A DNA stretch of 64,000 nucleotides, taken from the NCBI GenBank assembly GCA_029565395.1, contig JAKQOG010000078.1, positions 1-64,000 on the forward strand. Direction: 5' to 3'. Below the pieces are notes generated by a model that saw only the letters and a list, made by a program, of their open reading frames with translations, ran no database searches and was not told where the DNA came from. Source of the stretch: Candidatus Hydrogenedentota bacterium. GTDB taxonomy: Bacteria; Hydrogenedentota; Hydrogenedentia; Hydrogenedentales; CAILVY01. The position numbers and the translations under genes were made by a program. Below are positions 1-9,598 of this stretch, one piece after another; the stretch's first letter is position 1; every line of letters starts with the position of its first letter.

Positions 1-176
1 CAGATCGTCTCTAAAGCAAATCAATTGGCGCACTGTACCTGCGAATTTCACCCCCGCCGCATCCGCCCCCGCAGACCGGGTCCCTGAAGGGTGAACGCTT
101 AATTCTCCTTCTGCATTTCCTTCAGGGCTTCGTTAATATCATCCTGCGACAATTGATTTGCTTTAGAGACGATCTG
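1..176. repeat. 27-bp perfect inverted repeat at the window edge
   Basis: Bases 1-27 are the exact reverse complement of bases 150-176, which lie inside the C-terminal coding part of the adaptor gene. The match ends abruptly at base 28. Bases 28-98 do not continue the gene and show no coding sense. A fold-back like this at a contig end usually means an assembly or library chimera; a genuine small inverted duplication is the alternative. Confidence 0.8.
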
Positions 177-1316
177 TTCTTGTGCATTCGTGACAACCAC
201 CTGGGAACCTGCCTTGAGCGTATGCTGGCCTAAGGTAACGATGCGCGTTTTGTCATCAATGCCGGATAGAATTTCGATGCTATTGCTATCCTCCAGTCCC
301 GTTTGCACTTCAATCCGCTCAGCAAATTGTTTGGGTTCCGCAGGCTTTTCGGCGGGTTTCTCTGGCGCTGGCTGGCTGGGCGCCGGGGTTTCTTCCCGAA
401 TGACCATCAGATAGGATCGTGCATTTTCCTCGATGAGGGCGTCTTTAGGGATGAGAATCGCGTTTTCGTGCGTCTCCATTACCAGTTTCACCCGTGCGAA
501 TGCGGCTTCACGCAGGTATTGGCGCGATTCCTCGTCAAAGTCAAGAATGACTTTAACCGTGCCGCTGGTAAAATCGACGTTGGGGTTAATCCGGCGGACA
601 TGGGCCGTAAATTCTTTGTCTTCGGCGGAATCGATGCTTACTTTGGCGGTTTGACCAATCTGCAAGCGTTGTAATTCTTTTTCGGGCGCATTGATGGGAA
701 GAATGTAGGAATTTGGATCTACAATGGAGAACACAGGGGCGCCCGATGCCACCATCATGCCTTGTTGGACCGTGCGTTTTGTAATCACCCCGCTAATTGG
801 CGCATCTATGGTCTGATTGCGGATTTGCACTTCGAGCAGTTCCAAGGCGGCTTTTGCCTGTTCATAGGCAAAACGCGTATTGTCTCGTTCCGCCTTTGCC
901 CCAATCCCTTCCGCGAGGCTTTGCTCCGCGATTTCATAGGCGGTTTTTTGTTGTTCCACGCTTACCCGGCTCTGCCGTAGACGGGCTTCCAGTTCTTGCT
1001 TATCCAATTCGGCCAAGATCTGGCCTTCCTTTACTTCATCTCCTTCTTCCACCATGACTTTTAAGCATTGGCCAATGCCTTTGGAAAGGACGTCCACGCG
1101 CCGTTCCGCCATGATCCGCGTTGTGGTTTCGAAATAAGAAGAAATATTCTCGCGTTTGGGCAGTTCCACCTGGACCGGGATCAAAATAGGCTCGGATTCC
1201 GCGGCCTTGCTTTCCAGGGCGGCTTTCTCGGATGTTTTTCCTTGTACTTCGCTATTGCAGCCCATGCTGATGACGGCCATCAGGATCACTGTGCTTATTA
1301 CCCAGCCACTACGCAT
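99..1316 (-). CDS. RND efflux periplasmic adaptor (membrane fusion) lipoprotein
   Basis: Periplasmic adaptor of a tripartite RND efflux pump, 405 aa, normal length for the HlyD/AcrA family. The N-terminus is a lipoprotein signal peptide with lipobox ISMGC (Cys at about residue 20). It is followed by the first beta-barrel/lipoyl half (VDVLSKGIGQCLKVMVEEGDEV, here read as 'G..L.V.VEEGDEVKEGQ'), an alpha-helical hairpin at about 115-160, the second lipoyl half (APISGVITKR) and beta-barrel. A Pro/Ala/Glu-rich insert (PAPSQPAPEKPAEKPAEP) near residue 315 sits inside the membrane-proximal domain. The stop is at the left edge of the gene, so the inner-membrane pump gene expected downstream would lie outside the window. 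GAGGG lies only 3 nt before the ATG, an unusually short spacing, but no better start exists upstream. Confidence 0.9.
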   Translation of the reverse strand: MRSGWVISTVILMAVISMGCNSEVQGKTSEKAALESKAAESEPILIPVQVELPKRENISSYFETTTRIMAERRVDVLSKGIGQCLKVMVEEGDEVKEGQILAELDKQELEARLRQSRVSVEQQKTAYEIAEQSLAEGIGAKAERDNTRFAYEQAKAALELLEVQIRNQTIDAPISGVITKRTVQQGMMVASGAPVFSIVDPNSYILPINAPEKELQRLQIGQTAKVSIDSAEDKEFTAHVRRINPNVDFTSGTVKVILDFDEESRQYLREAAFARVKLVMETHENAILIPKDALIEENARSYLMVIREETPAPSQPAPEKPAEKPAEPKQFAERIEVQTGLEDSNSIEILSGIDDKTRIVTLGQHTLKAGSQVVVTNAQEQIVSKANQLSQDDINEALKEMQKEN

Positions 1317-1760
1317 AAACCCTCAATATTTTTACGTTGTTAACTGCATTTTCTTGCGCAACCCGACCACCTAGGCATCCGCTCCGCCACCCCGGCGAAT
1401 CTATTAATGTAATGTATAGAATAAGTACACCTTAGACTCGCAAATGTTACATTCTGTTTCGCTCTAGTTTCTACCTACATCTTTATCACATTTCGCAAGC
1501 AGGTTTCAATGAAAATCTCTAGGAAATGCAGGGTCCGTGCCGTTGCGGGTTTTTTCTTGATTTTTCGGGTTTTTGCAGTATCCGAGGGGGGGGATCCCTT
1601 TTTAGAAAGGCGGGCGCCTGAAAAATTGTTGACACCGGAGTATGAAACTGGCATCATGCTAGCGTGTATTGTTGTGTCTCCACGACGGATCTTGGGGACA
1701 TAGTGCCCGTATGCACGCTATTTTTTAGCGTAAGGGGTTGGAAACTAAGGAGTGGACTAC
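1317..1760. other. 444-nt intergenic region, divergent control region
   Basis: Lies between the divergent adaptor gene and the PKD lipoprotein gene, so it should carry both promoters. A TTGACA hexamer is present at 1629-1634 on the plus strand, but the best -10 candidates (CATGCT, spacer 20) are poor. AAGGAG at 1747-1752 is the ribosome binding site of the downstream gene. ORFs in the track here are short and not protein-like. I see no RNA gene or repeat. Confidence 0.5.
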
Positions 1761-4700
1761 ATGCTTGGTATGCGGCGTATTGCAGCAGGAACATTCCTGG
1801 CGGGAATGGTAGCGGTAATGCTGACGGGGTGCCCACAAGACGTTGGGGTGACCTTGTTGGTGGCTCCAAAAACCTTGGAGTTCGGATCGTCCCTGAATCA
1901 GTTGGGATTTACGATTACCCGGAGTTTCACCAGCACCACGGCGGGTCCCGTGGTGGTGCGTTCCACTGTGCCCTGGATTATCCCCGAAACGTGCACCGAC
2001 ACGGGGGACGGTTGCTTTACGGACAGCCGCGTGGACGTATTGTTCATCCCGGTGCGGGTGGATCGATCAGCCATGACGCTGGGAAAGAATGAAGGAGTGC
2101 TGTCGGTGGAAGCGGCGCATGCCTCCACCCAATACGTTACGGTGAAAGCGCAAGATTTGCTTCAGGTGGATTTTACCGCCGCCACCCAAACTCCGGAATT
2201 GGGGAGGCCGGTGCAATTCACCGATGAAAGTCTTGTGGCCGACGGGGATGACCCCATTATTTCCTGGCGGTGGAATTTTGGCGATGGCGGCCAAAGCGTT
2301 TTGCAGAATCCGTCGCATATTTATGCCGTGGCCGGGCAATATGCGGTAACCCTTGCTGTCAATACGAATAGTCGCACGGAAACCGTAACCAAGGCGGCGT
2401 TTATTAATGCGGGAAGTTCGGCGCCTGCCGCGGATTTTCAGGCGGCGGCCACCAGCATTTTCGAGCGGGATGAAATTGGTTTTACGGATTTGTCCGTTTC
2501 GACGGCCTCCCCGATTGTTGCGCGGTTGTGGGATTTTGGCGACGGCCATACGAGTACGGCCGATGCGCCGATGCACCAATACAGCAAAACTGGAATGTAC
2601 ACTGTATCGTTGCGTGTGACTACGGCTTTGGGTGCAACAGACACCGAGACGAAAACCAACTACATCATTGTGCAGCGGACGCGGGGCCCTCAGGCGAATT
2701 TCGCCCTTTCCCAAGTCTCCCCTTATGTGTTGATAGCCGTGGAATTCCGGGATGTGTCGGATCCGGGCACTGCGCCCATCGAACAATGGGTGTGGGAATT
2801 TGGCGATGGCATCATCAGCCTGGAGCAAAATCCCACGCATGTGTATAGGAACGTGGGCCCGTATACCGTGCGGCTAACGGTTATCACGCAACATGGCTAT
2901 GACACCGCCACGCAAAACATCGAAGTGGTGTATAAACCGCCCATTGCTGAGTTTGAAGCGGATAACACCAGCCCATCGGTGGATGAAGTTGTTCAGTTCA
3001 CTGATTTGTCATTGCCTGGCGTGGCGCCCACGGGGCCGGCCGATGTGGATCGCTGGCACTGGGATTTCGGCGATGGGAAAACAAGCACCGCCCAGAATCC
3101 GGCACACGCTTACAACCGTGAAGGCACCTTTACGGTGTCATTGACGATCGGCAGCAGTGATTTACCCGCCACGATCACGGATACGGAAATTAAGAAGGAC
3201 TATATTGTTGTTATCAAGGCTCCCGAACCCGCGTTCAGCATTGGGTCGGACAGCCCCTTCACGCGCGAAACGATTCCGTTTACCAATGAAACCATCCCCG
3301 GCACGGAAACGGGTCTTACGTATGAATGGACTTTTGGCGATAATAGCGCCCCGGTGACGGAGGAAAATCCCACGCATGTATATAGTCAGCCGGGCACCTA
3401 TACGGTTGAACTTACCGCAAAAACCTCCACGCGGGAAGTGAGTGTATCGAAACAACTGGTGGTGGATGCCCGTCCGGATCCGGATTTCACCGCGAATCCC
3501 GTCAAAGGCACCACGGCCGATGCAATCCAGTTTACGGACACCACCAACACCACCAATACGCGGCCCGTGGAAACGCGTTTATGGCGTTTTGGGGACGGTG
3601 CGCTGAGCACTGTGCAGAATCCCGACCATATGTATTCCGCCCTGGGCCAGTATACGGTGTCGTTGACCATCACATTCAGCCATTCCGTCAGCCATAAAAT
3701 TTTCTCCGCGGAAGAAATCAAGACCAATTACATTACCATCAGCCTCCCCACGCCGCCGACGGCCAGTTTTTCCGTGGAAACCACCTGCGCGGCGGTCAAC
3801 GTGCCCATCCAGTTTACGGATACCTCGACACCCGGTAGCGCCCCCGCGATCATTTCCTGGCGCTGGACGTTTGGCGATGGCGCCACGAGTTCACTGAAGA
3901 ATCCCTTGCACGCCTATGCGCGTCCGGGCGATTATACGATAACGTTGCAGGTTACCACGGAGGATCGTTATGCGCCCTATAATACCGATTCCGCCATGCA
4001 GGAAGATTATATAAGCTGCCTGGCGGGAGTGACCGCTTTGGACACCTATGTCGCCGCCGCGGATCCTGAATATGGGTTTGAACAATTGGTTCCGCCCACA
4101 AAGGTGACGGTATCGCAGGGCGTCTTGTCGGCCACGGTGACGGTCCGGGTTATGGAGCTTACGTCGCAACGGTGGCGGACGACGGAGGATTACCGGATTG
4201 TGGCGGATGATTCGTCGGTCTGGAAACACCACATGACCATCGTGGAGCCGGAAGAGGCCAGTGGCAATACGGCCATCCTTTACATTAACGGCGGAAACAA
4301 TGGAAGCTCCGTGCCCAATCCCTCGCATCCCAGTGATGATCTTGAAGCCGAGATGAAAGCCTCGGCCGTACTGCAATCGGTGTTGGTGGATCTGCGTCAA
4401 GTGCCGAATCAGCCGATTGTATTTGAGGAAGATCGGGAGAATGGCGTGGATCTGCGGGAACGGACGGAAGACTCGATTATTTCGTATACCTACGACAAAT
4501 ACCTGAACGAGCGGAGCGCCGGAGGCAATGAGGCGGACTACAATACCTGGCCGTTGTTGCTGCCGATGGTGAAGAGCGCCGTCCGGGCCATGGATGCGGT
4601 CCAGGACATTTATAGCCAGGATTTGATGACCGGAGCCTTTTACAGCCGCAACCCCGTGGAGAAATTCATTGTGTCGGGCGGTTCCAAGCGCGGCTGGACC

Positions 4701-6680
4701 ACGTGGTTGACCGCGGCCTATGAAGAAGGCCCCAACGGGCAACAGCGCGTGAAGGCCATTGCGCCGATTGTCATTGACGTCCTCAACATGGACCGGCAGA
4801 TGCAACATCATTTTAATGCTTACGGTTATTGGGCGCCGGCGATTTACCCGTATGCCCAGGAAAAAGTGTTTGAGCGGTTCAGCGCCGAACATGAACAATA
4901 TGCCGCGGCCCTGGATTTGATGCATATTGTCGATCCGTATGAGTACCGGTGCCGCCTGGAGAATATTCCCCGGTATTGCATGAATTCGTCCGGGGATCAA
5001 TTCTTCCTTCCGGATGCGGCCCAGTGGTATTTCGACCGCTTGCCGGGCGATGAAAAATATCTGAATTACGTACCCAATTCCGATCATGGTCTTGGCGATG
5101 AGGCGGATCCCACGCAACCGGGCAACGCAACATCGGGTCTTTTGAGTTTCTTTGCCGCAATGCGCGACGGGTTGAGCCTGCCGCAGTTTTCCTGGTCGTT
5201 CGAGACCGACGGCTCTATCCTGGTGCGCACCCAGGGAACCACCCCATCGAGCGTGACGATGTATTATGCCAGCAATGCCGACGGACGGGATTTCCGCCTG
5301 GACAAGGTAGGCGCGATATGGGCCGCGAAAACGTTATCGGCGGAGGCTCCCGGGCGTTACCGGGCCTCCATGACGCGTCCGGCCCAAGGCTATAGCGCCT
5401 TCTATGTTCAGTTGAAATATCCAGGGCCGGCTTCTCTGTATAATATTTTCTCGTATATCTTAACTACACCCATTCGCGTGCTGCCATTCAACTCGGACGG
5501 GACCAATTTGTATCCCGTTTTTGCCGGAAAGCGCACGGTGGCGGGTATCGGCGCCGATCAGGTGCCGGTGGTGGCGGTTCATGGAACCCCCGAAGAAATG
5601 GGCCGCCAGTATGGCGGTCTTATGGCCAATGAGATCAAGGGTTCCTTGCCCGCTTTCCTGGCCGCCGCCCAGTTGAAGTATCCCAATCTGAGCAACGAAG
5701 CGCTGGATGCGGCATGGGACACGATTCAAGCCGCCTATGATCCCGGCAACACGGGCGCCATGTCCCGTGTTGAAGAAGAACTCATTGGCGTCGCGGAAGG
5801 ATCCGGACTGTACGATCCCGCGATCCCCGAAGAGACCGATGGTTTACTAATGCTCCGGCGCGCCAATATGGTGCCGGTGCTGGCCGCGCTTTCCGGCAAT
5901 GCCATAGCCACCACCCGCGACGCGAGCATGAGCGGGTACACCTATCAAAGCTGCAGCGTGAATTGGGCGCTGGACATCAATCTGCAGGGCATCCCCTGTG
6001 TGGTCATATATATTCCAGGAATGGCCCAGGGCTTCCCGCATGCCAATATCACGTTCGCTGGACTTGTCGGTTCCTTGACCGGCGTCAACCTCGCCGGTGT
6101 CGGCTTGTCCAGCGTGCCGGATGTTGATCTCTCCGGCGATCCCTATGTGTTCGATCTGACAGGCAAGCATTACAGCACGCTTTTCCGCGACATCCTCTAT
6201 GATGCGAGAAACAAGCGTGACGCACGGCTCGCTCTGGAAGACAATCTGCTGTTCCGCCGTCAGCATTTTGTGGTGGCGGATGGGCGTTATCTCTTGAGCA
6301 GCTTCAAGGCACAAAGCATCGGGCCTGAAGCCTCCATCCTCTTCTGGAGTGAAGATGACCCTGCCGATGAATTCGCCCCACATACCGTCCCCTATACCGT
6401 GTATAGCGGGCCGGAAGCCGGGGCCGTTGCCGCCGGAGACACCGACGGGCCGGTTATCCAGTTGTTGCGCAGCAACATCGGGGCCATCGACCAAAATGAC
6501 TTGAGCCAGGCATATTCCATCCTGGCCCCAATCCAAGGCAATACGAACCTTATGAATGTCATTTATGAAATACCGGATGATGACCTTGAGTTGAATGCCT
6601 ATGTTTCGTATGCGCACGGAAGCCAGAATGCGTATCAGCGGCCTATGGTGGCCATCGATCTGCAAAGCTTCCTTCCGTAA
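1761..6680 (+). CDS. Giant lipoprotein: BACON-like + 7 PKD + PqaA-type hydrolase + C45-like acyltransferase domain
   Basis: 1,639 aa. I start at ATG 1761 (AAGGAG 8 nt upstream) and not at the track's GTG 1752, which overlaps that motif. Lipobox MLTGC places it on a membrane surface. Order: BACON-like beta domain (about 30-135); seven PKD domains (about 140-760), each with a W.FGDG-type core and a NP.H.Y motif; a PhoPQ-activated pathogenicity-related (PqaA) alpha/beta-hydrolase domain with nucleophile motif GGSKRGW near 973, an Asp in SSGDQF near 1076 and His in SDHGL near 1108; then a domain resembling C45/acyl-CoA:6-APA acyltransferase, starting VHGTPEEMGRQYGG near 1272, with YQSCS near 1397 (possible nucleophile Cys) and GSLTGVNLAGVG. 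PKD repeats normally mediate polysaccharide or protein binding. Substrate unknown. A rho-independent terminator follows. Confidence 0.85.
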   Translation: MLGMRRIAAGTFLAGMVAVMLTGCPQDVGVTLLVAPKTLEFGSSLNQLGFTITRSFTSTTAGPVVVRSTVPWIIPETCTDTGDGCFTDSRVDVLFIPVRVDRSAMTLGKNEGVLSVEAAHASTQYVTVKAQDLLQVDFTAATQTPELGRPVQFTDESLVADGDDPIISWRWNFGDGGQSVLQNPSHIYAVAGQYAVTLAVNTNSRTETVTKAAFINAGSSAPAADFQAAATSIFERDEIGFTDLSVSTASPIVARLWDFGDGHTSTADAPMHQYSKTGMYTVSLRVTTALGATDTETKTNYIIVQRTRGPQANFALSQVSPYVLIAVEFRDVSDPGTAPIEQWVWEFGDGIISLEQNPTHVYRNVGPYTVRLTVITQHGYDTATQNIEVVYKPPIAEFEADNTSPSVDEVVQFTDLSLPGVAPTGPADVDRWHWDFGDGKTSTAQNPAHAYNREGTFTVSLTIGSSDLPATITDTEIKKDYIVVIKAPEPAFSIGSDSPFTRETIPFTNETIPGTETGLTYEWTFGDNSAPVTEENPTHVYSQPGTYTVELTAKTSTREVSVSKQLVVDARPDPDFTANPVKGTTADAIQFTDTTNTTNTRPVETRLWRFGDGALSTVQNPDHMYSALGQYTVSLTITFSHSVSHKIFSAEEIKTNYITISLPTPPTASFSVETTCAAVNVPIQFTDTSTPGSAPAIISWRWTFGDGATSSLKNPLHAYARPGDYTITLQVTTEDRYAPYNTDSAMQEDYISCLAGVTALDTYVAAADPEYGFEQLVPPTKVTVSQGVLSATVTVRVMELTSQRWRTTEDYRIVADDSSVWKHHMTIVEPEEASGNTAILYINGGNNGSSVPNPSHPSDDLEAEMKASAVLQSVLVDLRQVPNQPIVFEEDRENGVDLRERTEDSIISYTYDKYLNERSAGGNEADYNTWPLLLPMVKSAVRAMDAVQDIYSQDLMTGAFYSRNPVEKFIVSGGSKRGWTTWLTAAYEEGPNGQQRVKAIAPIVIDVLNMDRQMQHHFNAYGYWAPAIYPYAQEKVFERFSAEHEQYAAALDLMHIVDPYEYRCRLENIPRYCMNSSGDQFFLPDAAQWYFDRLPGDEKYLNYVPNSDHGLGDEADPTQPGNATSGLLSFFAAMRDGLSLPQFSWSFETDGSILVRTQGTTPSSVTMYYASNADGRDFRLDKVGAIWAAKTLSAEAPGRYRASMTRPAQGYSAFYVQLKYPGPASLYNIFSYILTTPIRVLPFNSDGTNLYPVFAGKRTVAGIGADQVPVVAVHGTPEEMGRQYGGLMANEIKGSLPAFLAAAQLKYPNLSNEALDAAWDTIQAAYDPGNTGAMSRVEEELIGVAEGSGLYDPAIPEETDGLLMLRRANMVPVLAALSGNAIATTRDASMSGYTYQSCSVNWALDINLQGIPCVVIYIPGMAQGFPHANITFAGLVGSLTGVNLAGVGLSSVPDVDLSGDPYVFDLTGKHYSTLFRDILYDARNKRDARLALEDNLLFRRQHFVVADGRYLLSSFKAQSIGPEASILFWSEDDPADEFAPHTVPYTVYSGPEAGAVAAGDTDGPVIQLLRSNIGAIDQNDLSQAYSILAPIQGNTNLMNVIYEIPDDDLELNAYVSYAHGSQNAYQRPMVAIDLQSFLP

Positions 6681-6699
6681 ATGGGCATGATCATCGTAC

Positions 6700-6735
6700 A
6701 AGGCGCCGGAGTTGTTGCTTCGGCGCCTTTTCTCT
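6700..6735 (+). terminator. Rho-independent terminator after the PKD lipoprotein gene
   Basis: Nine-bp stem AAGGCGCCG (6700-6708) / CGGCGCCTT (6721-6729), 12-nt loop, then a T-rich tail (TTTCTCTCTCTT). It overlaps the track's TTG start of the next ORF at 6712, which shows that this start is wrong. Confidence 0.85.
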
Positions 6736-6792
6736 CTCTTCAACAAAACCGCAACAGGGTTTTTCAATACAATCGGAGGAGTTTTGGACGTT

Positions 6793-7785
6793 ATGTATAA
6801 AAAGCCCGCCATTACTTCAGGCACTGGCGCCGCTTCTTCCCTCAAGGATATTCCAGGCGTCCCGCTGGCAGTCACCATGGATGTTCCCTGGCGCCTTTTT
6901 CAGAAACAGGTCTCCTGGACTCCAGACCATGTGCATTTTGTATCCGATATGGACCTGCCCACCCTTGAAGCAGCAGACCGTCTCTGTCCCCATTGCGACG
7001 TGGTTGTGGGCATTGGCGGGGGATCCTGTTGCGACACTGCGAAATATCTGGCATGGAAACGGGGATGCCGGATGATTCTTGTACCCACCATAGTTTCGGT
7101 GGATGCCCCTCTGACTAACATGATTGCCGTGCGGGTGGACAAGAAAGTCCAGTATATCGGCGACATTTTCCCTGAGGAAATCATTATTGACTATCGCCTT
7201 ATCCAAGAGGCCCCCAAAGAACTCAACCGGGCAGGCGCCTGCGACATTGCCAGCATTCATACGGCGCTCTTTGACTGGAAACTGGCCCATGAGAACACAG
7301 GCGAACCCTATTTTCCCGGCGTAGCCCGCGAAGCGCTGGCATGCCTTGAGGAATTGGATAGAAATGCCTCGGAAATCCATGACGTCACCTCCAAGGGGAT
7401 CGACACGATTGTCGATCTGTTCCGGAGGGAGGTGGAATTCTGCGCGCGCATCGGCGCCAGCCGTCCTGAAGAAGGGGCTGAACATATTGTGGCGTATGGG
7501 ATGGAACACCTCACTCGCCGTCATTTCCTGCATGGCGACTTGGTGGGGTTGGGAATATTCACCATCTCCCGGCTACAGCAAAACGCCCCGGAATGGGCGG
7601 AGAATCTTATCCGCCGCTGCGGATTGCGCTACACCGTTCCGGAGGCCACGCCCGCTGAAATCCGAAACTGTTTGTTGGGTCTGAGGGCCTTCAAAGAAAA
7701 AGCCCGCCTTTTTTATAGTGTGGTGGATACCTGTGAAATCACCGAACAATTTGTCGAAGACACCCTAGCCGCACTATATAAATAA
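6793..7785 (+). CDS. Glycerol-1-phosphate dehydrogenase-like iron/zinc-dependent alcohol dehydrogenase
   Basis: About 330 aa, NAD(P)-dependent dehydroquinate synthase-like fold (EgsA/AraM group of iron-containing alcohol dehydrogenases). GIGGGSCCDTAKYLAW is the nucleotide-binding glycine loop. Likely metal ligands are the Asp in GACDIASIHTA, the first His in AEHIVAYGMEH and the His in FLHGDLVG, the normal D/H/H set. VPTIVSVDAP is also typical. Start chosen at ATG 6793: the track's TTG 6712 lies inside the preceding terminator and a GGAGG is present at 6775-6779 (spacing slightly long). Biological role could be sn-glycerol-1-phosphate formation or another polyol dehydrogenase; the sequence cannot decide. 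It stands as a single gene between a terminator and a promoter. Confidence 0.8.
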   Translation: MYKKPAITSGTGAASSLKDIPGVPLAVTMDVPWRLFQKQVSWTPDHVHFVSDMDLPTLEAADRLCPHCDVVVGIGGGSCCDTAKYLAWKRGCRMILVPTIVSVDAPLTNMIAVRVDKKVQYIGDIFPEEIIIDYRLIQEAPKELNRAGACDIASIHTALFDWKLAHENTGEPYFPGVAREALACLEELDRNASEIHDVTSKGIDTIVDLFRREVEFCARIGASRPEEGAEHIVAYGMEHLTRRHFLHGDLVGLGIFTISRLQQNAPEWAENLIRRCGLRYTVPEATPAEIRNCLLGLRAFKEKARLFYSVVDTCEITEQFVEDTLAALYK

Positions 7786-7901
7786 TCGATGTCCGGACTT
7801 TAGGAAGCCGGGCGGCGATCCCATGGGGCAACATTTTGTGGTGGATTGTTTTTTATCCACAATAGAATGTGTTTTAAAGGGGGAAATGACGCTAAAAGGC
7901 C

Positions 7902-7930
7902 TTGACTGCCCCCCATGTTTTTGCTATACT
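7902..7930 (+). promoter_or_regulatory. Sigma-70-type promoter for the porin gene
   Basis: TTGACT (7902-7907), spacer of exactly 17, TATACT (7925-7930). Predicted start near 7937 gives a 5' UTR of about 115 nt that ends in AAGGAG before ATG 8052. The UTR contains a small CCGG-gcatgt-CCGG hairpin close to the ribosome binding site; no known riboswitch is recognised. Confidence 0.75.
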
Positions 7931-8051
7931 GCCTTCAACATACCGGGGAGTTTGTTTCAAAGTGAAAGTGAGTAGTACAGTGTACATGTAAAAAGAGGAG
8001 AAGCAACCCTGGGAAGTATCCGGGCATGTCCGGTGCAAGAAGGAGAAAACA

Positions 8052-9521
8052 ATGCGTTCCATTAAAACAATAGTGATGATGGTCTTGCTGATGAGTGTTT
8101 GTGGCATGGTGTATGCCGAACTCCAGAATGTGGAGGTTGGCGGATCAATTCGCATCCGTGGGAATTGGTTTGAAGGCGAACATAACTCAAACGTGGATTT
8201 GTCCTTTATTGAACAGCGCACGCGGTTGAGCGTTAAGGCGGATTTCACCCAGAATGTCAGCGCTTTCTTTGAACTGGACAGCTATGACATCTGGGGGGAA
8301 GATTTCCGTTCCCAAAATTACATTACGGGCGGCGACACCCGTGCGCGGAGCGTGGATGATGTTGAGTTTTATCAGGCCTATATCCAGGCGAGCAATATGT
8401 GGGATACCGGCCTGCAACTCCGCATAGGCCGTCAGGAGATCATTCTGGGCAGCGGGTGGCTGGTCGGCAATAACAGCACCTCCTCATTCTTTACGGGGCT
8501 TTCTTTCGACGCTATCTTGCTGTCCTATGTGTTGGACGATAAATTCGCCGCGCATCTCCTATTCTCGAAGTTGGCGGAAACCATGCGCGATTTTGGCGAA
8601 AACGATACAGAAGTTTACGGGCTGTATCTGTCGTGCACGGCGGTGGAAAACATGGCCTTCGACCTTTACTACTTGTTCCTGCGCGATGACGGGCCAGTGA
8701 TTGGTTCGGCGGGAGCGAACAATCTATTACGGGCGTTGTTCCCGAAATTTGCGGGGAAAACCGCCCAAACCGCGGATGTCCACACGGTTGGGCTCCGTGC
8801 CGCCGGAACCTATGAGGGGCTTGATTTTGAAGCGGAAACCGCCTTTCAATTCGGCTCCATCAGCGACGGCGGCCACCGCCACTTAAAGATTTGGGCGGCG
8901 GACAGCGACCTCACCTATTCCAATGTGGGAATCAATTTACAAACCGGGTATACCTTCGATGTAGTCACCAAGCCGCATCCTTTTGTGGGGTTTGCAGCCT
9001 TCCTGGGGTTGAACGACCATGGCAACCCCGATTTGCCTTTCAACCGCCTCTTCTCCAATTGGGAATACAGTGAGTTCCTTGAGAACACCGACTTATCCAA
9101 TTGCTACGTGTTTCAAACCGGCTTAAAGCTCCATCCCGGCATTGACAGCGTCACCCTGAAAGCAGTGGCCTCTTGTTATGTATCAGACAAGGACGAAGGA
9201 AGCCGGAACCGCATGTATGATCTCTCCACCGGCAGCTTAGGAGAGCGTCTGCGGCATTGGGCCTGGAACACAGAGAACAATTGGAAACGGATTTTCGATG
9301 GCACGGGAAAATCCAGTAATGAAGCGGCATGGGAACTGGGTCTGTACGGGGATTATGCCTACAGCAAAGATCTTACTTTCCGCGCGGGCTATGCCCACCT
9401 GTGGACGGAGAGTGGCGTTGCCAACAGTGATCGCATTACACAGAATGGCACAGCGGCCTTCAACAGTGGAAACAATAAAGACTTGGATTATCTCTTCTTT
9501 GAGACCGAACTCAAATTCTGA
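8052..9521 (+). CDS. Outer-membrane porin, alginate-export-like family
   Basis: 489 aa with a cleavable signal peptide (cut likely after VYA). The mature protein is made of alternating amphipathic strands and ends in an aromatic residue (ETELKF), as expected for an outer-membrane beta-barrel. LRIGRQEIILGSGWLVGNN matches the signature strand of alginate_exp/AlgE-type porins. It probably passes an anionic or neutral oligosaccharide; the substrate is not visible from the sequence. AAGGAG supports the ATG start, a good sigma-70 promoter lies 120 nt upstream and a strong terminator follows, so it is monocistronic. Confidence 0.8.
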   Translation: MRSIKTIVMMVLLMSVCGMVYAELQNVEVGGSIRIRGNWFEGEHNSNVDLSFIEQRTRLSVKADFTQNVSAFFELDSYDIWGEDFRSQNYITGGDTRARSVDDVEFYQAYIQASNMWDTGLQLRIGRQEIILGSGWLVGNNSTSSFFTGLSFDAILLSYVLDDKFAAHLLFSKLAETMRDFGENDTEVYGLYLSCTAVENMAFDLYYLFLRDDGPVIGSAGANNLLRALFPKFAGKTAQTADVHTVGLRAAGTYEGLDFEAETAFQFGSISDGGHRHLKIWAADSDLTYSNVGINLQTGYTFDVVTKPHPFVGFAAFLGLNDHGNPDLPFNRLFSNWEYSEFLENTDLSNCYVFQTGLKLHPGIDSVTLKAVASCYVSDKDEGSRNRMYDLSTGSLGERLRHWAWNTENNWKRIFDGTGKSSNEAAWELGLYGDYAYSKDLTFRAGYAHLWTESGVANSDRITQNGTAAFNSGNNKDLDYLFFETELKF

Positions 9522-9541
9522 TTATTTCGAGGGATAAACTG

Positions 9542-9572
9542 AACCCCCGGGAGAGATTCCCGGGGGTTTTAA
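9542..9572 (+). terminator. Rho-independent terminator after the porin gene
   Basis: Ten-bp stem AACCCCCGGG / CCCGGGGGTT with a 7-nt loop (AGAGATT) and a T-rich tail (TTTTAAT). It sits between convergent genes. Confidence 0.85.
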
Positions 9573-9598
9573 TATGTTTAAAGGGCCTGGCAGCGGCC

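Noticed and set aside
3891-5117. 408-aa ORF on the minus strand opposite the PKD lipoprotein
   Set aside because: Arg/His/Gly-rich shadow of a coding strand with regular codon periodicity; it has no family features.
5847-6878. 343-aa minus-strand ORF
   Set aside because: Covers two genes on the other strand and a terminator; shadow ORF.
7830-7870. Terminator-like hairpin after the dehydrogenase gene (GTGGAT/ATCCAC)
   Set aside because: Short 6-bp stem with the T-run in the loop and not after the stem.
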